Assembly: GCF_030272705.1 (NCBI RefSeq)
Contig: NZ_JARFYM010000001.1
Coordinates: 1-64,000 of the forward strand
Source: Rhizobium mayense
GTDB taxonomy: Bacteria > Pseudomonadota > Alphaproteobacteria > Rhizobiales > Rhizobiaceae
Length of the DNA: 64,000 bases
Direction of reading: 5' to 3'
Shown: positions 9,047 through 18,045 of the stretch, piece by piece
How the letters are laid out: the number at the start of each line of letters is the position of its first letter
Position numbering within the stretch: position 1 is the stretch's first letter
Notes under the pieces: model-generated
Databases searched by the model: none
Seen by the model: only the letters and a program-made list of their open reading frames with translations
Told to the model about the DNA's origin: nothing
Position numbers and translations under genes: made by a program

Positions 9047-10693
9047 ATGAAATCAACGGACAAAGCGGCGGGAGCCGATTGGTGGCGTGGTGCGGTGATC
9101 TATCAGGTCTATCCGCGGTCTTTTCAGGATACCGATGCCAACGGGCTCGGTGATATCAAGGGCATCACTCGGCGCCTGCCGCATATCGCCTCGCTCGGGG
9201 TCGACGCCATTTGGCTGGCTCCGTTTTTCACGTCGCCCATGGCCGATATGGGTTACGACGTCGCCGACTATTGCGACGTCGATCCGATCTTCGGCACGCT
9301 CGCCGATTTCGACGAGATGATGACGGCCGCGCACGCGCTCGGCCTCAAGGTCATCATCGATCAGGTGATCTCGCATACGTCGGATCGCCATCCCTGGTTC
9401 GTCGAGAGCCGGGCGAGCCGCGACAATCCCAAGGCGGACTGGTATGTCTGGGCCAATCCGAAGCCGGACGGCACGGCGCCGAACAACTGGCTGTCGATCT
9501 TCGGCGGACCGGGCTGGGAATGGGACGGCGTGCGCCGGCAATATTACCAGCACAATTTTCTGACCTCGCAGCCGGACTTGAATTTCCACAACGGCGAAGT
9601 TCAGAATGCCGTGCTTGCGGCGGTCAAGTTCTGGCTGGATCGCGGTGTCGACGGCTTCCGACTGGACACCGTGAACTATTATTTCTGCGACAAGAAGCTG
9701 AGGGACAACCCGCCGGCCGTGGTTGCGACTAGCGGACTGGATGCACCGGAAAGCAATCCCTATGGGATGCAGAACCATCTCCACGATAAGACGCAGCCGG
9801 AAAACATCGGCTTCCTGAAGCGTTTCCGCAAGCTGCTCGATCAGTATGAGGGACGTACGACCGTCGGCGAAGTCGGCGACGGTGCTCGGTCGCTGCAGAC
9901 AGTGGCCGCCTATACCAGCGGCGGCGACAAGCTGCATATGTGCTATACCTTCGATCTTTTGGGACGGGATTTCACACCGGAACACTTCCGCCGTTGCGTC
10001 ACCGATTTCCAGGAGAACGTCACCGACGGCTGGGTTTGCTGGGCCTTCTCCAACCACGACGTCAACCGTCATGTCAGCCGTTTTGCCGAAACGGAGGCCG
10101 AGCAGCCGCGTGTCGCCAAGCTGGCGATTTCCTTGCTGTCCACCCTGCGCGGTTCGATCTGCCTCTATCAGGGCGAAGAATTGGGCTTGCCCGAGGCGGA
10201 ACTCGCTTTCGAGGATCTGCGCGATCCCTACGGCATCCGCTTCTGGCCGGCGTTCAAGGGCCGCGACGGATGCCGCACGCCAATGCCTTGGGAGGCGAGC
10301 CGCGTCCATGCCGGCTTCACAACGGCTGAAAAATCGTGGCTGCCGGTGCCTTATCAGCACGCAGGACTCGCCGTCGACAAGCAGGAGGCGGATCCACAAT
10401 CCGTTCTTCACCATTATCGCGAGACGCTCGCCTTCAGAAAACAGCATGCAGCGCTGGTCGACGGCGACATGATATTCCTCGATACCAAGGAAGATGTCCT
10501 CGCCTTCACGCGCAAGAAGGGCAGTGAAACTCTGTTCTTCGTCTTCAACCTGTCTCGCAAGCCCGCAAAAGTTGCTCTGCCAAAGGGGATCGAGGTGGCG
10601 AAGACGGTGCCGATGCCGGGCTTTGACACAGCTAGCGCCAGCGACATGGTCACGCTTGCGGCGTTGGACGTGTTCTGCGGGCAGGTGGGATGA
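9047..10693 (+). CDS. Alpha-glucosidase, GH13 family
   Basis: Cytoplasmic GH13 enzyme of 548 aa that removes terminal alpha-linked glucose from small saccharides. The N-terminus has the GH13 start WWRGAVIYQVYPRSFQD. Catalytic residues are visible: nucleophile Asp207 in GFRLDTVNYY, acid/base Glu275 in TTVGEVGD, and Asp338 in FSNHDVNR. No signal peptide is present. It resembles rhizobial AglA-type alpha-glucosidases, which usually sit in an agl ABC-transporter operon; here the neighbour is the divergent opp operon instead. Its stop codon abuts the opposing stop of adenine deaminase. Trehalose-6-phosphate hydrolase or oligo-1,6-glucosidase activity cannot be excluded from sequence alone. Confidence 0.88.
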   Translation: MKSTDKAAGADWWRGAVIYQVYPRSFQDTDANGLGDIKGITRRLPHIASLGVDAIWLAPFFTSPMADMGYDVADYCDVDPIFGTLADFDEMMTAAHALGLKVIIDQVISHTSDRHPWFVESRASRDNPKADWYVWANPKPDGTAPNNWLSIFGGPGWEWDGVRRQYYQHNFLTSQPDLNFHNGEVQNAVLAAVKFWLDRGVDGFRLDTVNYYFCDKKLRDNPPAVVATSGLDAPESNPYGMQNHLHDKTQPENIGFLKRFRKLLDQYEGRTTVGEVGDGARSLQTVAAYTSGGDKLHMCYTFDLLGRDFTPEHFRRCVTDFQENVTDGWVCWAFSNHDVNRHVSRFAETEAEQPRVAKLAISLLSTLRGSICLYQGEELGLPEAELAFEDLRDPYGIRFWPAFKGRDGCRTPMPWEASRVHAGFTTAEKSWLPVPYQHAGLAVDKQEADPQSVLHHYRETLAFRKQHAALVDGDMIFLDTKEDVLAFTRKKGSETLFFVFNLSRKPAKVALPKGIEVAKTVPMPGFDTASASDMVTLAALDVFCGQVG

Positions 10694-12391
10694 TCACCCA
10701 ATCAGCATAAACTTGTCGACATCGACCAGACCCCGGTCCGAGATCTTCAGATGCGGGATGACCGGCAGCGGCAGAAAGGCGAGCTGCAGGAACGGCTCTT
10801 CCAGCGTCGCGCCGAGGGCGTAAGCGGCCTGACGCAAATGATGCAGCGTGTCGCGCACGCTTTCATAGGGCTCGAGGCTCATCAGGCCGGCGACGGGCAG
10901 GGCGATTTCGCCGGTGACGACGCCGTTCTCTACGACGACGAAGCCGCCATCGATTTCGCTGAGGCGGTTGGCGGCGCGGGCCATGTCGTCCTCGTTGACG
11001 CCGACGACGCAGATATTGTGGCTGTCGTGGCCGACGGTCGAGGCGATCGCGCCCTTCTTCAGGCCGAAACCCTGGACGAAACCATTGGCATGGTTGCCGT
11101 TTTTGCCGTGCCGCTCGATGACGGCGACCTTGATGACGTCGTTGCCGAGGTCGATGTCGGTCTGGTTGCCTTTGGTGGGCAGGCGGTACCGGCGGTGCTG
11201 CGTGATGATTTTCCCGGGGGTGACGCCGATGACCGAGCTTTCGCCCTCGGTCACGGGGACACCGAAATCGGCGGCGTTGATCGGACGCGCCTTGACGCTA
11301 TCGAGGCCGACCGGAGCGACCTGCTTACGGCCAGCGAAGAGTTCCGGGGTGACGCGCCGGCCCGCGGAGAAGACGGTTTCCGCTTTGCAATTCTCCAGGC
11401 TGTCGATGACGACGAGATCGGCGCGCCAACCGGGTGCCACCAGGCCGCGGTCGCGCAGACCGAAGGCGCGGGCAGCCGAGATCGAGGCTGCGCGATAGAT
11501 CGCGAGTGGCTCGACGCCGTGGACGATGGCCGTGCGGATCATGTAATCGAGATGACCCTGTTCGGCGATGTCGAGCGGATTGCGATCGTCGGTGCAGAGC
11601 GCCAGATAGGGCGACAGGCGCTCGGTCAGGATCGGCATCAGGGCGTGCAGGTCTTTGGAGACCGAGCCTTCGCGCACGAGGATATGCATGCCTTTGCGGA
11701 TTTTTTCGAGAGCCTCCTCAGCGGTCGTCGATTCATGTTCGGTGCGGATGCCGGCCGCGAGATAGCCGTTAAGATCGTTGCCGCGCAGCAGCGGAGCATG
11801 GCCGTCGATATGGCCGCCCTGGAAGGCCTCGAGCTTGGCCATGCAGACGGGGTCCTTGTGTACGACGCCCGGGAAATTCATGAACTCCGCCAGGCCGATG
11901 ACTTTCGGATGATCGCGGAAGGGCAGGAGCCGCTCGATCGGCAGATCGGCACCCGATGTTTCCAGATGCGTCGCCGGCACGCATGAGGAAAGCTGGACGC
12001 GGATGTCCATGATGGTTTCCAGCGCGGAATCCAGAAAATATTGAATACCTTCCGCGCCAAGCACATTGGCAATCTCATGCGGATCGCAAATGGCGGTGGT
12101 TACGCCGTAGGGCAGAACGCAGCGGTCGAACTCATGCGGTGTCACTAGCGAGGATTCGATATGCAGATGGGTGTCGATGAAGCCCGGCACGACAATCCGC
12201 CCGGAGATGTCAATCTCCTCGCGGCCCTGATAATCGCCGCAGGTTCCAACGATGCGATCGCCGCAAATGGCAATGTCCGAGGCAACGAGTTCGCCCGTCA
12301 CCAGATCGAAAAACTGCCCGCCCTTGAGCACGATATCTGCCGGCTCCCGGCCAACACCCTGGTCGATATAGCGTTCGAGTTTGGTGGTCAT
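10694..12391 (-). CDS. ade: Adenine deaminase
   Basis: Amidohydrolase that converts adenine to hypoxanthine and ammonia in purine salvage, 565 aa. The metal-binding motifs are visible: [12 protein letters not shown] near the N-terminus, [11 protein letters not shown], and [10 protein letters not shown]. The C-terminal Ade domain contains [11 protein letters not shown] and [17 protein letters not shown], which distinguish Ade from other amidohydrolases. I chose the ATG at 12391 because GAGGGA sits six bases upstream; an ATG at 12406 is also in frame. It converges tail-to-tail with the alpha-glucosidase, the two stops forming TGATCA. Confidence 0.93.
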   Translation of the reverse strand: MTTKLERYIDQGVGREPADIVLKGGQFFDLVTGELVASDIAICGDRIVGTCGDYQGREEIDISGRIVVPGFIDTHLHIESSLVTPHEFDRCVLPYGVTTAICDPHEIANVLGAEGIQYFLDSALETIMDIRVQLSSCVPATHLETSGADLPIERLLPFRDHPKVIGLAEFMNFPGVVHKDPVCMAKLEAFQGGHIDGHAPLLRGNDLNGYLAAGIRTEHESTTAEEALEKIRKGMHILVREGSVSKDLHALMPILTERLSPYLALCTDDRNPLDIAEQGHLDYMIRTAIVHGVEPLAIYRAASISAARAFGLRDRGLVAPGWRADLVVIDSLENCKAETVFSAGRRVTPELFAGRKQVAPVGLDSVKARPINAADFGVPVTEGESSVIGVTPGKIITQHRRYRLPTKGNQTDIDLGNDVIKVAVIERHGKNGNHANGFVQGFGLKKGAIASTVGHDSHNICVVGVNEDDMARAANRLSEIDGGFVVVENGVVTGEIALPVAGLMSLEPYESVRDTLHHLRQAAYALGATLEEPFLQLAFLPLPVIPHLKISDRGLVDVDKFMLIG

Positions 12392-12412
12392 GTTCGTCCC
12401 TCGCATATGGAT

Positions 12413-12462
12413 CGCCCCTCATGCCGGCTCTTTTGCGGAAGCAAAAGGCGGCGTGAGGGGCG
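12413..12462. other. Long hairpin between aminotransferase and ade
   Basis: Inverted repeat with outer arms CGCCCCTCA and TGAGGGGCG and a perfect inner stem CTTTTGC / GCAAAAG around a GGAA loop. It lies downstream of the aminotransferase stop and upstream of the adenine deaminase start, both on the minus strand. No T-run follows on the minus strand, so it may end or protect the upstream transcript without being a classical terminator. Confidence 0.55.
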
Positions 12463-12484
12463 CAGATCAGTTCGAGCTTATGCC

Positions 12485-13813
12485 TCAGATATTATTCTGC
12501 AAGATCTCCCGCAGCTTACCGAAGAGTTCGTCGATGTGGTGCTTCTCGATGATCAGGGGCGGCGAGAGGGCGATGATGTCGCCGGTGGTGCGGATCAGCA
12601 GGCCCTTTTCATAGGCCTTCAAGAAGGCGGTGAAGGCGCGCTTGGTGGGTTCGCCGGCGATGGGGTCGAGCTCGATGGCGCCGATCAGGCCTGTGTTTCT
12701 GATGTCGATGACGTTCGGGCAGTCCTTCAGGGAATGCAGCGCATCGGCCCAGTAGTCCGAAAGCTCCGCAGCACGTGTCAGCAGGCCCTCTTCCTTATAG
12801 GTATCGAGCGTCGCGAGCGCTGCGGCAGAAGCGATCGGGTTGCCGGAATAGGTATAGCCATGGAAGAACTCGATCATGTGCTCGGGCCCTTGCATGAAGG
12901 TATCGTGGATTTCCGAGGTGACGAAGACTGCGCCCATCGGGATGACGCCGTTGGTCAGGCCCTTGGCGGTCGTGATCATGTCCGGCTTGACGTCGTAATA
13001 CTGCGCGGCGAAGGGGGTGCCGAGGCGGCCGAAACCGGTGATGACTTCGTCGAAGATCAGCAGGATGCCGTGCTTGGTGCAGATGTCGCGCAGCTTCTGC
13101 AGATAGCCCTTCGGCGGGATCAGCACGCCGGTCGAGCCGGCGACGGGCTCGACGATGACCGCAGCGATGGTCGAGGCGTCATGCAGCGTGACGATACGCT
13201 CAAGCTCGCTGGCGATATCGCCGCCATGCTCAGGCTCGCCGCGGGTGAAGGCGTTCTTGCCGGGAATATGCGTGTGCGGCATGTGGTCGACGCCGGTGAG
13301 CAGCGTACCGAACATCTTGCGGTTGGAGACGATGCCGCCGACGGAGATGCCGCCGAAATTGACGCCGTGATAGCCGCGCTCGCGGCCGATCAGGCGGAAA
13401 CGCGAGCCATTGCCCTTCACGCGATGATAGGCCAGCGCCACCTTGAGCGCGGTCTCGACCGATTCGGAACCCGAATTGGTATAGAGAACGTGGTCCATGC
13501 CCTCGGGCGCGATATCCACCAGCCGGTTCGCCAGCTCGAAGGCCTTGGGATGGCCGAGCTGGAAGGCCGGTGCATAGTCGAGTTCGCCCGCCTGCTGGCG
13601 AATGGCTTCGGTGATCTTCGGCCGGCAGTGGCCGGCATTCACGCACCACAGGCCCGCCGTTCCGTCCAGTACCTGCCGCCCGTCATGGGTGGTGTAGTAC
13701 ATATCCTTGGCGCCGACGAAGAGGCGTGGTTCCTTCTTGAACTGGCGATTGGCGGTAAACGGCATCCAAAATGCGCGCAGATCGTTGGGGGTGGCATTCA
13801 AACGGTCGGACAT
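12485..13813 (-). CDS. Class III omega-aminotransferase (beta-alanine/pyruvate type)
   Basis: PLP-dependent aminotransferase of 442 aa. The fold-type I motifs are clear: YTNSGSESVETALKVALAY, the PLP-binding Asp in LIFDEVITGFGR, and the catalytic Lys in TTAKGLTNGVIPMGA. FWMPFTANRQFKKEPR at the N-terminus is characteristic of omega-amino acid:pyruvate transaminases, which move amino groups from beta-alanine or similar amines to pyruvate. I chose the ATG at 13813 with GGAG upstream. Exact amine donor is not predictable from sequence. A hairpin follows its stop. Confidence 0.88.
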   Translation of the reverse strand: MSDRLNATPNDLRAFWMPFTANRQFKKEPRLFVGAKDMYYTTHDGRQVLDGTAGLWCVNAGHCRPKITEAIRQQAGELDYAPAFQLGHPKAFELANRLVDIAPEGMDHVLYTNSGSESVETALKVALAYHRVKGNGSRFRLIGRERGYHGVNFGGISVGGIVSNRKMFGTLLTGVDHMPHTHIPGKNAFTRGEPEHGGDIASELERIVTLHDASTIAAVIVEPVAGSTGVLIPPKGYLQKLRDICTKHGILLIFDEVITGFGRLGTPFAAQYYDVKPDMITTAKGLTNGVIPMGAVFVTSEIHDTFMQGPEHMIEFFHGYTYSGNPIASAAALATLDTYKEEGLLTRAAELSDYWADALHSLKDCPNVIDIRNTGLIGAIELDPIAGEPTKRAFTAFLKAYEKGLLIRTTGDIIALSPPLIIEKHHIDELFGKLREILQNNI

Positions 13814-14184
13814 GCTGTTCTCCAAGGCCATTCGGGGGCCATTTCCCGATCGCGGCGTGGAGCCGCGCGATTTATTTACTGCCCGGTCAAATTATCAGCC
13901 GGCCTCTTGGCGTCAAGACAAAGCTGGTCGCCAAGATGAAGGGCAGCCCTTGGTGGTTTCATTTTGGTTCTGTCTCTTCCGATGTGCTGCTGCCTGCGGC
14001 GCGACACCAGCCCGCCGTATGGGCTAATCCATGGATGGATGCCGAACACGAAAAGGCTGGCAAATTGGGAAATTTGCCAGCCAAATCAGCTATATATGTG
14101 GTGATGAAAGTGGCCTGATCTTAAGGTTGGAATTATCTTTTCCTTAAGGATACTGCCTCGGATACTTAGAGCCAGTTTTGGCTA
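13814..14184. other. Intergenic region upstream of aminotransferase
   Basis: About 370 bases between the NolR-like gene and the aminotransferase, both on the minus strand. It holds the terminator at 14051-14082 and should hold the aminotransferase promoter between there and 13814. No reading frame in it has coding support. Confidence 0.5.
14051..14082 (-). terminator. Rho-independent terminator after NolR-like gene
   Basis: Perfect 12-base inverted repeat, GGCTGGCAAATT and AATTTGCCAGCC around a four-base loop, followed on the minus strand by TTTT. It lies about 100 bases downstream of the stop of the NolR-like repressor gene and would end that transcript before the aminotransferase promoter. 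Confidence 0.75.
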
Positions 14185-14502
14185 TTAAGCAGCCGATCTA
14201 CTTTTTTCCGGTTCGCAATAAATGTCTTCCAGCGTTTCCAGAACGCGGATGACCGAGTCCGAAGTGCTGGAGTAGTAAATCGTTTGGGCATCACGGCGGG
14301 TCTTCACCAGCTTCTGGGCACGCAGCTTCGAAAGGTGCTGGGAAAGTGCAGATTGGCTGAGCCCCACCTGGTTGGCCAATACACCAACCGGAACTTCACC
14401 CTTGACCAGGCTGCAGAGAATCATAAGGCGCTTCGGGTTCGCCATTGCAGATAATAATGCTGCCGCCACATTGGAGTGTTCGGCCAAATTTCTTGTCTTC
14501 AT
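14185..14502 (-). CDS. ArsR-family repressor related to NolR
   Basis: Winged-helix ArsR/SmtB-type regulator of 105 aa. The core AAALLSAMANPKRLMILCSL and the recognition helix LSQSALSQHLSKLRAQKLV, then TRRDAQTIYYSS in the wing, are very close to NolR of Sinorhizobium, a global repressor of nodulation and growth genes that binds as a dimer. No metal-binding cysteine pair (ELCVCDL type) is present, so it is not a metal sensor. It is a single gene with its own terminator. Whether it is the NolR orthologue or a paralogue cannot be decided here; its N- and C-terminal tails look different from the NolR I remember. Confidence 0.82.
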   Translation of the reverse strand: MKTRNLAEHSNVAAALLSAMANPKRLMILCSLVKGEVPVGVLANQVGLSQSALSQHLSKLRAQKLVKTRRDAQTIYYSSTSDSVIRVLETLEDIYCEPEKSRSAA

Positions 14503-14615
14503 CTTCTAATCTTCCTAATGCGGAGCATACATCAGAAATTGCGATATTTCTAATCGGCGAGTTAATCCGATAAGTAACAATACCAATATGGGCCAAAGAT
14601 TGTATATACCTAAAT

Positions 14616-15365
14616 TTAAGGTATCGAGTATGCTATTTTAGATATGTATGTATGAGTGTCCGACAGGTCCCCTAAAGGCGGGTCGAATTCCCATCTTAGG
14701 GTCTCATCTCCCCAAATTAGGTCGATTCCTGCCATATCTAGGCCACAAATCCGCCAATTTTTTCCGCCCGAACCATTCAGCCTACCTACGATAGTCGGGA
14801 CGATATCCGGGTAGCGGGCTAGTAATTCTCGCACTGTCGCATCCGCCTGTTCGGCGAGCGCCTCGTTGGCTGCCGAAAGAATCATGAGATCGTCACCGGG
14901 CAAAATATAGGCCTTGCCGAAGCCGCCGTTCAGGCTGGCGGTGAGGGGTACGAGGCGGAAAAAGCAGAAATCCGGAAAGTCGACATAGAGCTTCGCCTTG
15001 GGATGGCGGGCGAGAAATCGTACACGAATGCGTCCGTGCAGACGGTTTCCGCGATCGATTCGCTCGGCGCTGCACTGGACGCTAAGGCGCGGATGGGCGA
15101 GCGGATCGCCCTTGCCGGGCTCGCCGAAGAGGGCCGAGGCGCGTGGATCCTTCGACAGCGCCTTGGTATGAGCTGAAAGGCCGGAAACCAGAATGACCGG
15201 AACACCGTCGATATCCGTACCGGTTAGCACACGGCTGACCGATGGAAAGCCGGTCTCCGGATCGATGACGGCAAGTGCAGCGTATCGGGCGGAGCGCAGC
15301 AGGATGCGTGCCTGCCTGCGTGCCTCGTCATCGGTTTCCCGCAGCACAGACGGCTTGTCATTCAT
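14616..15365 (-). CDS. HugZ-like FMN-binding split-barrel protein
   Basis: Protein of 249 aa with an N-terminal pyridoxamine-phosphate-oxidase-like split barrel (AALAVIDPETGFPSVSRV, then VILVSGLSAHTKAL and RASALFGEPGKGDPLAHPR) and a C-terminal DUF2470-like domain starting near ILSAANEALAEQAD. This architecture is shared with HugZ haem-utilisation oxygenases and general FMN-binding stress proteins. Start at 15365 has GGAG upstream. It is divergent from the GFA-family gene. A role in haem degradation is possible, because a haem receptor is present elsewhere in the window, but no iron operator was found upstream. Confidence 0.78.
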   Translation of the reverse strand: MNDKPSVLRETDDEARRQARILLRSARYAALAVIDPETGFPSVSRVLTGTDIDGVPVILVSGLSAHTKALSKDPRASALFGEPGKGDPLAHPRLSVQCSAERIDRGNRLHGRIRVRFLARHPKAKLYVDFPDFCFFRLVPLTASLNGGFGKAYILPGDDLMILSAANEALAEQADATVRELLARYPDIVPTIVGRLNGSGGKNWRICGLDMAGIDLIWGDETLRWEFDPPLGDLSDTHTYISKIAYSIP

Positions 15366-15525
15366 GGTGATCTCCGTCATTCGACATTCGGGGAAGGTGA
15401 CAGGTGCAGCCTCGAGCCGTGCTATCCTATCGGCAGGGGCAGGATATGCAAAGCGGCGTGTATGGAGGATGGTTGTATAACAGGGCCGATTATTTCCGCC
15501 CGCTTGATCTTAGAGGAGGCGCAAT

Positions 15526-15918
15526 ATGGACCGCTTTACGGGTGGTTGCCTCTGCGGCAACGTTCGAATCATGACGTCGGGGCGCCCGTACCGGGTCGGT
15601 ATTTGTCACTGTCTCGACTGCCGAAAGCATCATGGCGCCCTTTTTCACGCTTCGGCGATCTTCCCTCAGGATGCGGTGACGATCGAGGGCGAAACCAGCG
15701 TCTATGCCGGGCGGTCTTTCTGCCCCCGCTGCGGCTCGTCCGTTTTCGCACGCAGCGCAGACGAAATCGAAGTGAGTCTGGGATCCTTGGATGCCCCTGA
15801 CCAATCGATGCCAACCTACGAACTCTGGACCGTCCGCCGCGAGTCCTGGTTGCCGCCCTTTCCGTTCACGAGACGATACGACCGCGATCGTGACGCCACG
15901 AGCCGCTTTGAGGAATAG
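15526..15918 (+). CDS. GFA / CENP-V family zinc protein
   Basis: Small protein of 130 aa with the Mss4-like beta-tent fold of the GFA family. Zinc ligands are visible: GGCLCGNVR, CHCLDCRKHHGA and CPRCGSS. Family members include glutathione-dependent formaldehyde-activating enzyme, but most, like this one, have no assigned substrate. A ribosome site GAGGAGGCGC precedes the ATG. It ends just before a bidirectional hairpin shared with choV. Confidence 0.85.
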   Translation: MDRFTGGCLCGNVRIMTSGRPYRVGICHCLDCRKHHGALFHASAIFPQDAVTIEGETSVYAGRSFCPRCGSSVFARSADEIEVSLGSLDAPDQSMPTYELWTVRRESWLPPFPFTRRYDRDRDATSRFEE

Positions 15919-15935
15919 GTCGGATGGGAGCATGT

Positions 15936-15968
15936 AAAGCCCCTCTTCAAGGCCGAGGGGCTTTAAAA
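15936..15968. terminator. Bidirectional terminator between GFA gene and choV
   Basis: Perfect 10-base inverted repeat AAAGCCCCTC / GAGGGGCTTT with a nine-base loop between two converging genes. T-rich bases on each side allow use in both directions. Confidence 0.75.
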
Positions 15969-15969
15969 T

Positions 15970-17019
15970 CTACTCTTTCCGCCGGTGGCTGGTGAGGCCT
16001 GCCACGACATCTTGGGCAGAAATCGTGCCGATAATCGCGCCGTTGTCGACGACGCCGATATTGCCCGGCTGGCGTGTCAGCGCGTCGAGAATATCGACGA
16101 GCGGCGTCGTAGCCATTGCGGTCGCTGTCACCGAGCCGCCTGTTGCGGAATGGCCGAGGCCCTGTTGCATGACGTCGCGGGCGGTCAACATGCTGATCGG
16201 GTTCATGTGCTGTACGAAGTCTGCAACATATTGATCGGCGGGATTCTTGACGATTTCCTGCGGCGTGCCGCACTGGATGATGCGTCCGCTCTCCATGATG
16301 GCGATGCGGTTGCCGATGCGGAATGCCTCGTCGAGATCGTGGCTGACGAAGAGGATCGTCCGCTTGAGGCGACGCTGGAATTCCAGAAGCTCGTCCTGCA
16401 GGCGCGTGCGAATCAGCGGATCGAGCGCCGAGAACGGCTCGTCCATGAGCAGGATCGGTGCGCCGGTCGCGAAAGCGCGGGCAAGGCCGACGCGCTGCTG
16501 CATGCCGCCGGAGAGTTCGTTGACCTTGCGGTTGGCCCATTGGGTCAGGTTGACAAGCTGCAGTTGTTCGTCGACGCGCTTCTTGCGTTCGGCTTCCGCC
16601 ACGCCGGCAAGCTCCAATCCGAAGCCGACATTATCGGCGACGGTGCGCCAGGGCAGCAGTGCAAACTGCTGGAACACCATGGAGACGGTGTGCATACGCA
16701 GGCTTCGCAGCGCCTTGGGGTTGCAGCTATAGGGGTTGACCGGCCCGGTCTTGCTGTTGACGACGACATCGCCGCGCACGACCGGCGCCAGGCCGTTGAC
16801 GGCGCGAAGCAGCGTCGACTTGCCGGAACCGGACAAGCCCATGAGCACCAGGATTTCGCCCTCCTCGATTTCGAGGGAGGCGTTGGCGACGCCGAGCACC
16901 AGGCCGGTCGCCTTGCTGATCTCATCGCGGGACTTACCCACATCGACGAGTTTAAGCGCTGCATCGGGACGGTCCCCGAAAATGATGCTGACATTCTTGA
17001 AGCCGACGGCGGTGGTCAT
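15970..17019 (-). CDS. choV: Choline ABC transporter ATPase ChoV
   Basis: ATP-binding subunit of the choline importer, 349 aa. Walker A GLSGSGKST is at residues 61-69, the signature is LSGGMQQRVGLARAFA, Walker B is ILLMDEPFSALD, and the H-loop is FVSHDLDEA. A long N-terminal stretch (residues 1-50) and a C-terminal CBS-like regulatory part (about 270-349) are typical of ProV/ChoV and OpuA-type ATPases. Its ATG overlaps the choW stop by four bases and has GGAG upstream. Together with ChoW and ChoX it brings in choline, which rhizobia oxidise to glycine betaine for osmoprotection or catabolism. Confidence 0.92.
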   Translation of the reverse strand: MTTAVGFKNVSIIFGDRPDAALKLVDVGKSRDEISKATGLVLGVANASLEIEEGEILVLMGLSGSGKSTLLRAVNGLAPVVRGDVVVNSKTGPVNPYSCNPKALRSLRMHTVSMVFQQFALLPWRTVADNVGFGLELAGVAEAERKKRVDEQLQLVNLTQWANRKVNELSGGMQQRVGLARAFATGAPILLMDEPFSALDPLIRTRLQDELLEFQRRLKRTILFVSHDLDEAFRIGNRIAIMESGRIIQCGTPQEIVKNPADQYVADFVQHMNPISMLTARDVMQQGLGHSATGGSVTATAMATTPLVDILDALTRQPGNIGVVDNGAIIGTISAQDVVAGLTSHRRKE

Positions 17020-17876
17020 GATTGTTCTCCTTCGCCGGGGGCACGGAACATGCGGTCGAGAATGATCGCCAGGATGACGATGCAGGCGCCGGAGTCGAAG
17101 CTCTTGGCAACGTTGACGCTATTCAACGCGCGCAGCACCGGCACGCCGAGGCCAGGCGCGCCGACAAGGGCGGCGATGGACACCATGGAGAGCGAAAGCA
17201 TAATTGTCTGCGTCAGGCCGGCCATGATCTGCGGCGTGGCGAAGGGGAGCTCGACCTTGCGCAGCACCTGCCGCTGCGTTGCGCCGAAGGACTCGGCGGC
17301 TTCGACGAGAGACGGCGGCGTCGAGATGATGCCAAGACGAGTCATGCGGATCGGTGCGGGGATGGCGAAGACGACGGTAGCGACCAGCCCCGGCACCATG
17401 CCGAGGCCAAGCAGGATCATCGCCGGCACCAGATAGACGAAGGTCGGGATGGTCTGCATCAGATCGAGAACCGGGCGCATAAAGGCATAGAGCCAAGGGC
17501 GGCGGGCCGCAGCGATGCCGAGGGGGACGCCGACGAGCATGCTGACGAAGGTCGAGGCCAGCACCAGCGCCAGCGTCTCCGTCGTTTCCTTCCAATAGCC
17601 CTGATTGATGGTGATCAGCAGGCCGAACAAAGTCAGAGCCGTAACCGGAATACTCCGGCGCAACCAATAGGCAATCGCCGCGAAAACGACGACGACGACC
17701 AACGGATGCGGTGCCTGCAGCACAAACAGCAGAGCGGTGATCACATGCGCGACGACGAAGGAAAGTCCGTCGAAAAACCATGTGACATTGCTCGTCAGCC
17801 AATCCACGACGGCCTTGGCCCATGGGCCGATGGGGATGCGATAATCGGTTAACCAGTTCACGTCTTTGCCCACCAT
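17016..17876 (-). CDS. choW: Choline ABC transporter permease ChoW
   Basis: Inner-membrane permease of 286 aa, BPD_transp_1 family, ProW-like. The N-terminus (WLTDYRIPIGPWAK, then WLTSNVTWFFDG) is characteristic of glycine betaine/choline permeases. About six membrane helices follow, and the EAA loop is VEAAESFGATQRQVLRKVELP. The gene is the middle one of choXWV; a hairpin at 18013-18033 separates it from choX. The ATG at 17876 has only a weak ribosome site. Confidence 0.92.
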   Translation of the reverse strand: MVGKDVNWLTDYRIPIGPWAKAVVDWLTSNVTWFFDGLSFVVAHVITALLFVLQAPHPLVVVVVFAAIAYWLRRSIPVTALTLFGLLITINQGYWKETTETLALVLASTFVSMLVGVPLGIAAARRPWLYAFMRPVLDLMQTIPTFVYLVPAMILLGLGMVPGLVATVVFAIPAPIRMTRLGIISTPPSLVEAAESFGATQRQVLRKVELPFATPQIMAGLTQTIMLSLSMVSIAALVGAPGLGVPVLRALNSVNVAKSFDSGACIVILAIILDRMFRAPGEGEQS

Positions 17877-18012
17877 TGGGGCGGCGATTCCGGACGTCTC
17901 ATGTGGTCCCGGATAGGGCCGCCGGAGAATAACGGCCTAAGGCGCCACGCGGGTAGCTGCCCCGATCTGTGGCGCAATAGGAGGGAAGCAGTCTCTCGTT
18001 CAGGCAAGAGAA

Positions 18013-18033
18013 AGGGGCGGCTGAGCCGCCCCT
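18013..18033 (-). other. mRNA hairpin between choX and choW
   Basis: Perfect 10-base arms AGGGGCGGCT / AGCCGCCCCT around a single central base, 13 bases after the choX stop and followed on the minus strand by TTTCTC. It is likely to protect choX mRNA or attenuate transcription into choWV, similar to the hairpin behind oppA. Confidence 0.7.
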
Positions 18034-18045
18034 AATCCGCGGATG

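Noticed and set aside
12161..13939. 592-codon plus-strand open frame
   Set aside because: Shadow of adenine deaminase and the aminotransferase, both with clear catalytic motifs.
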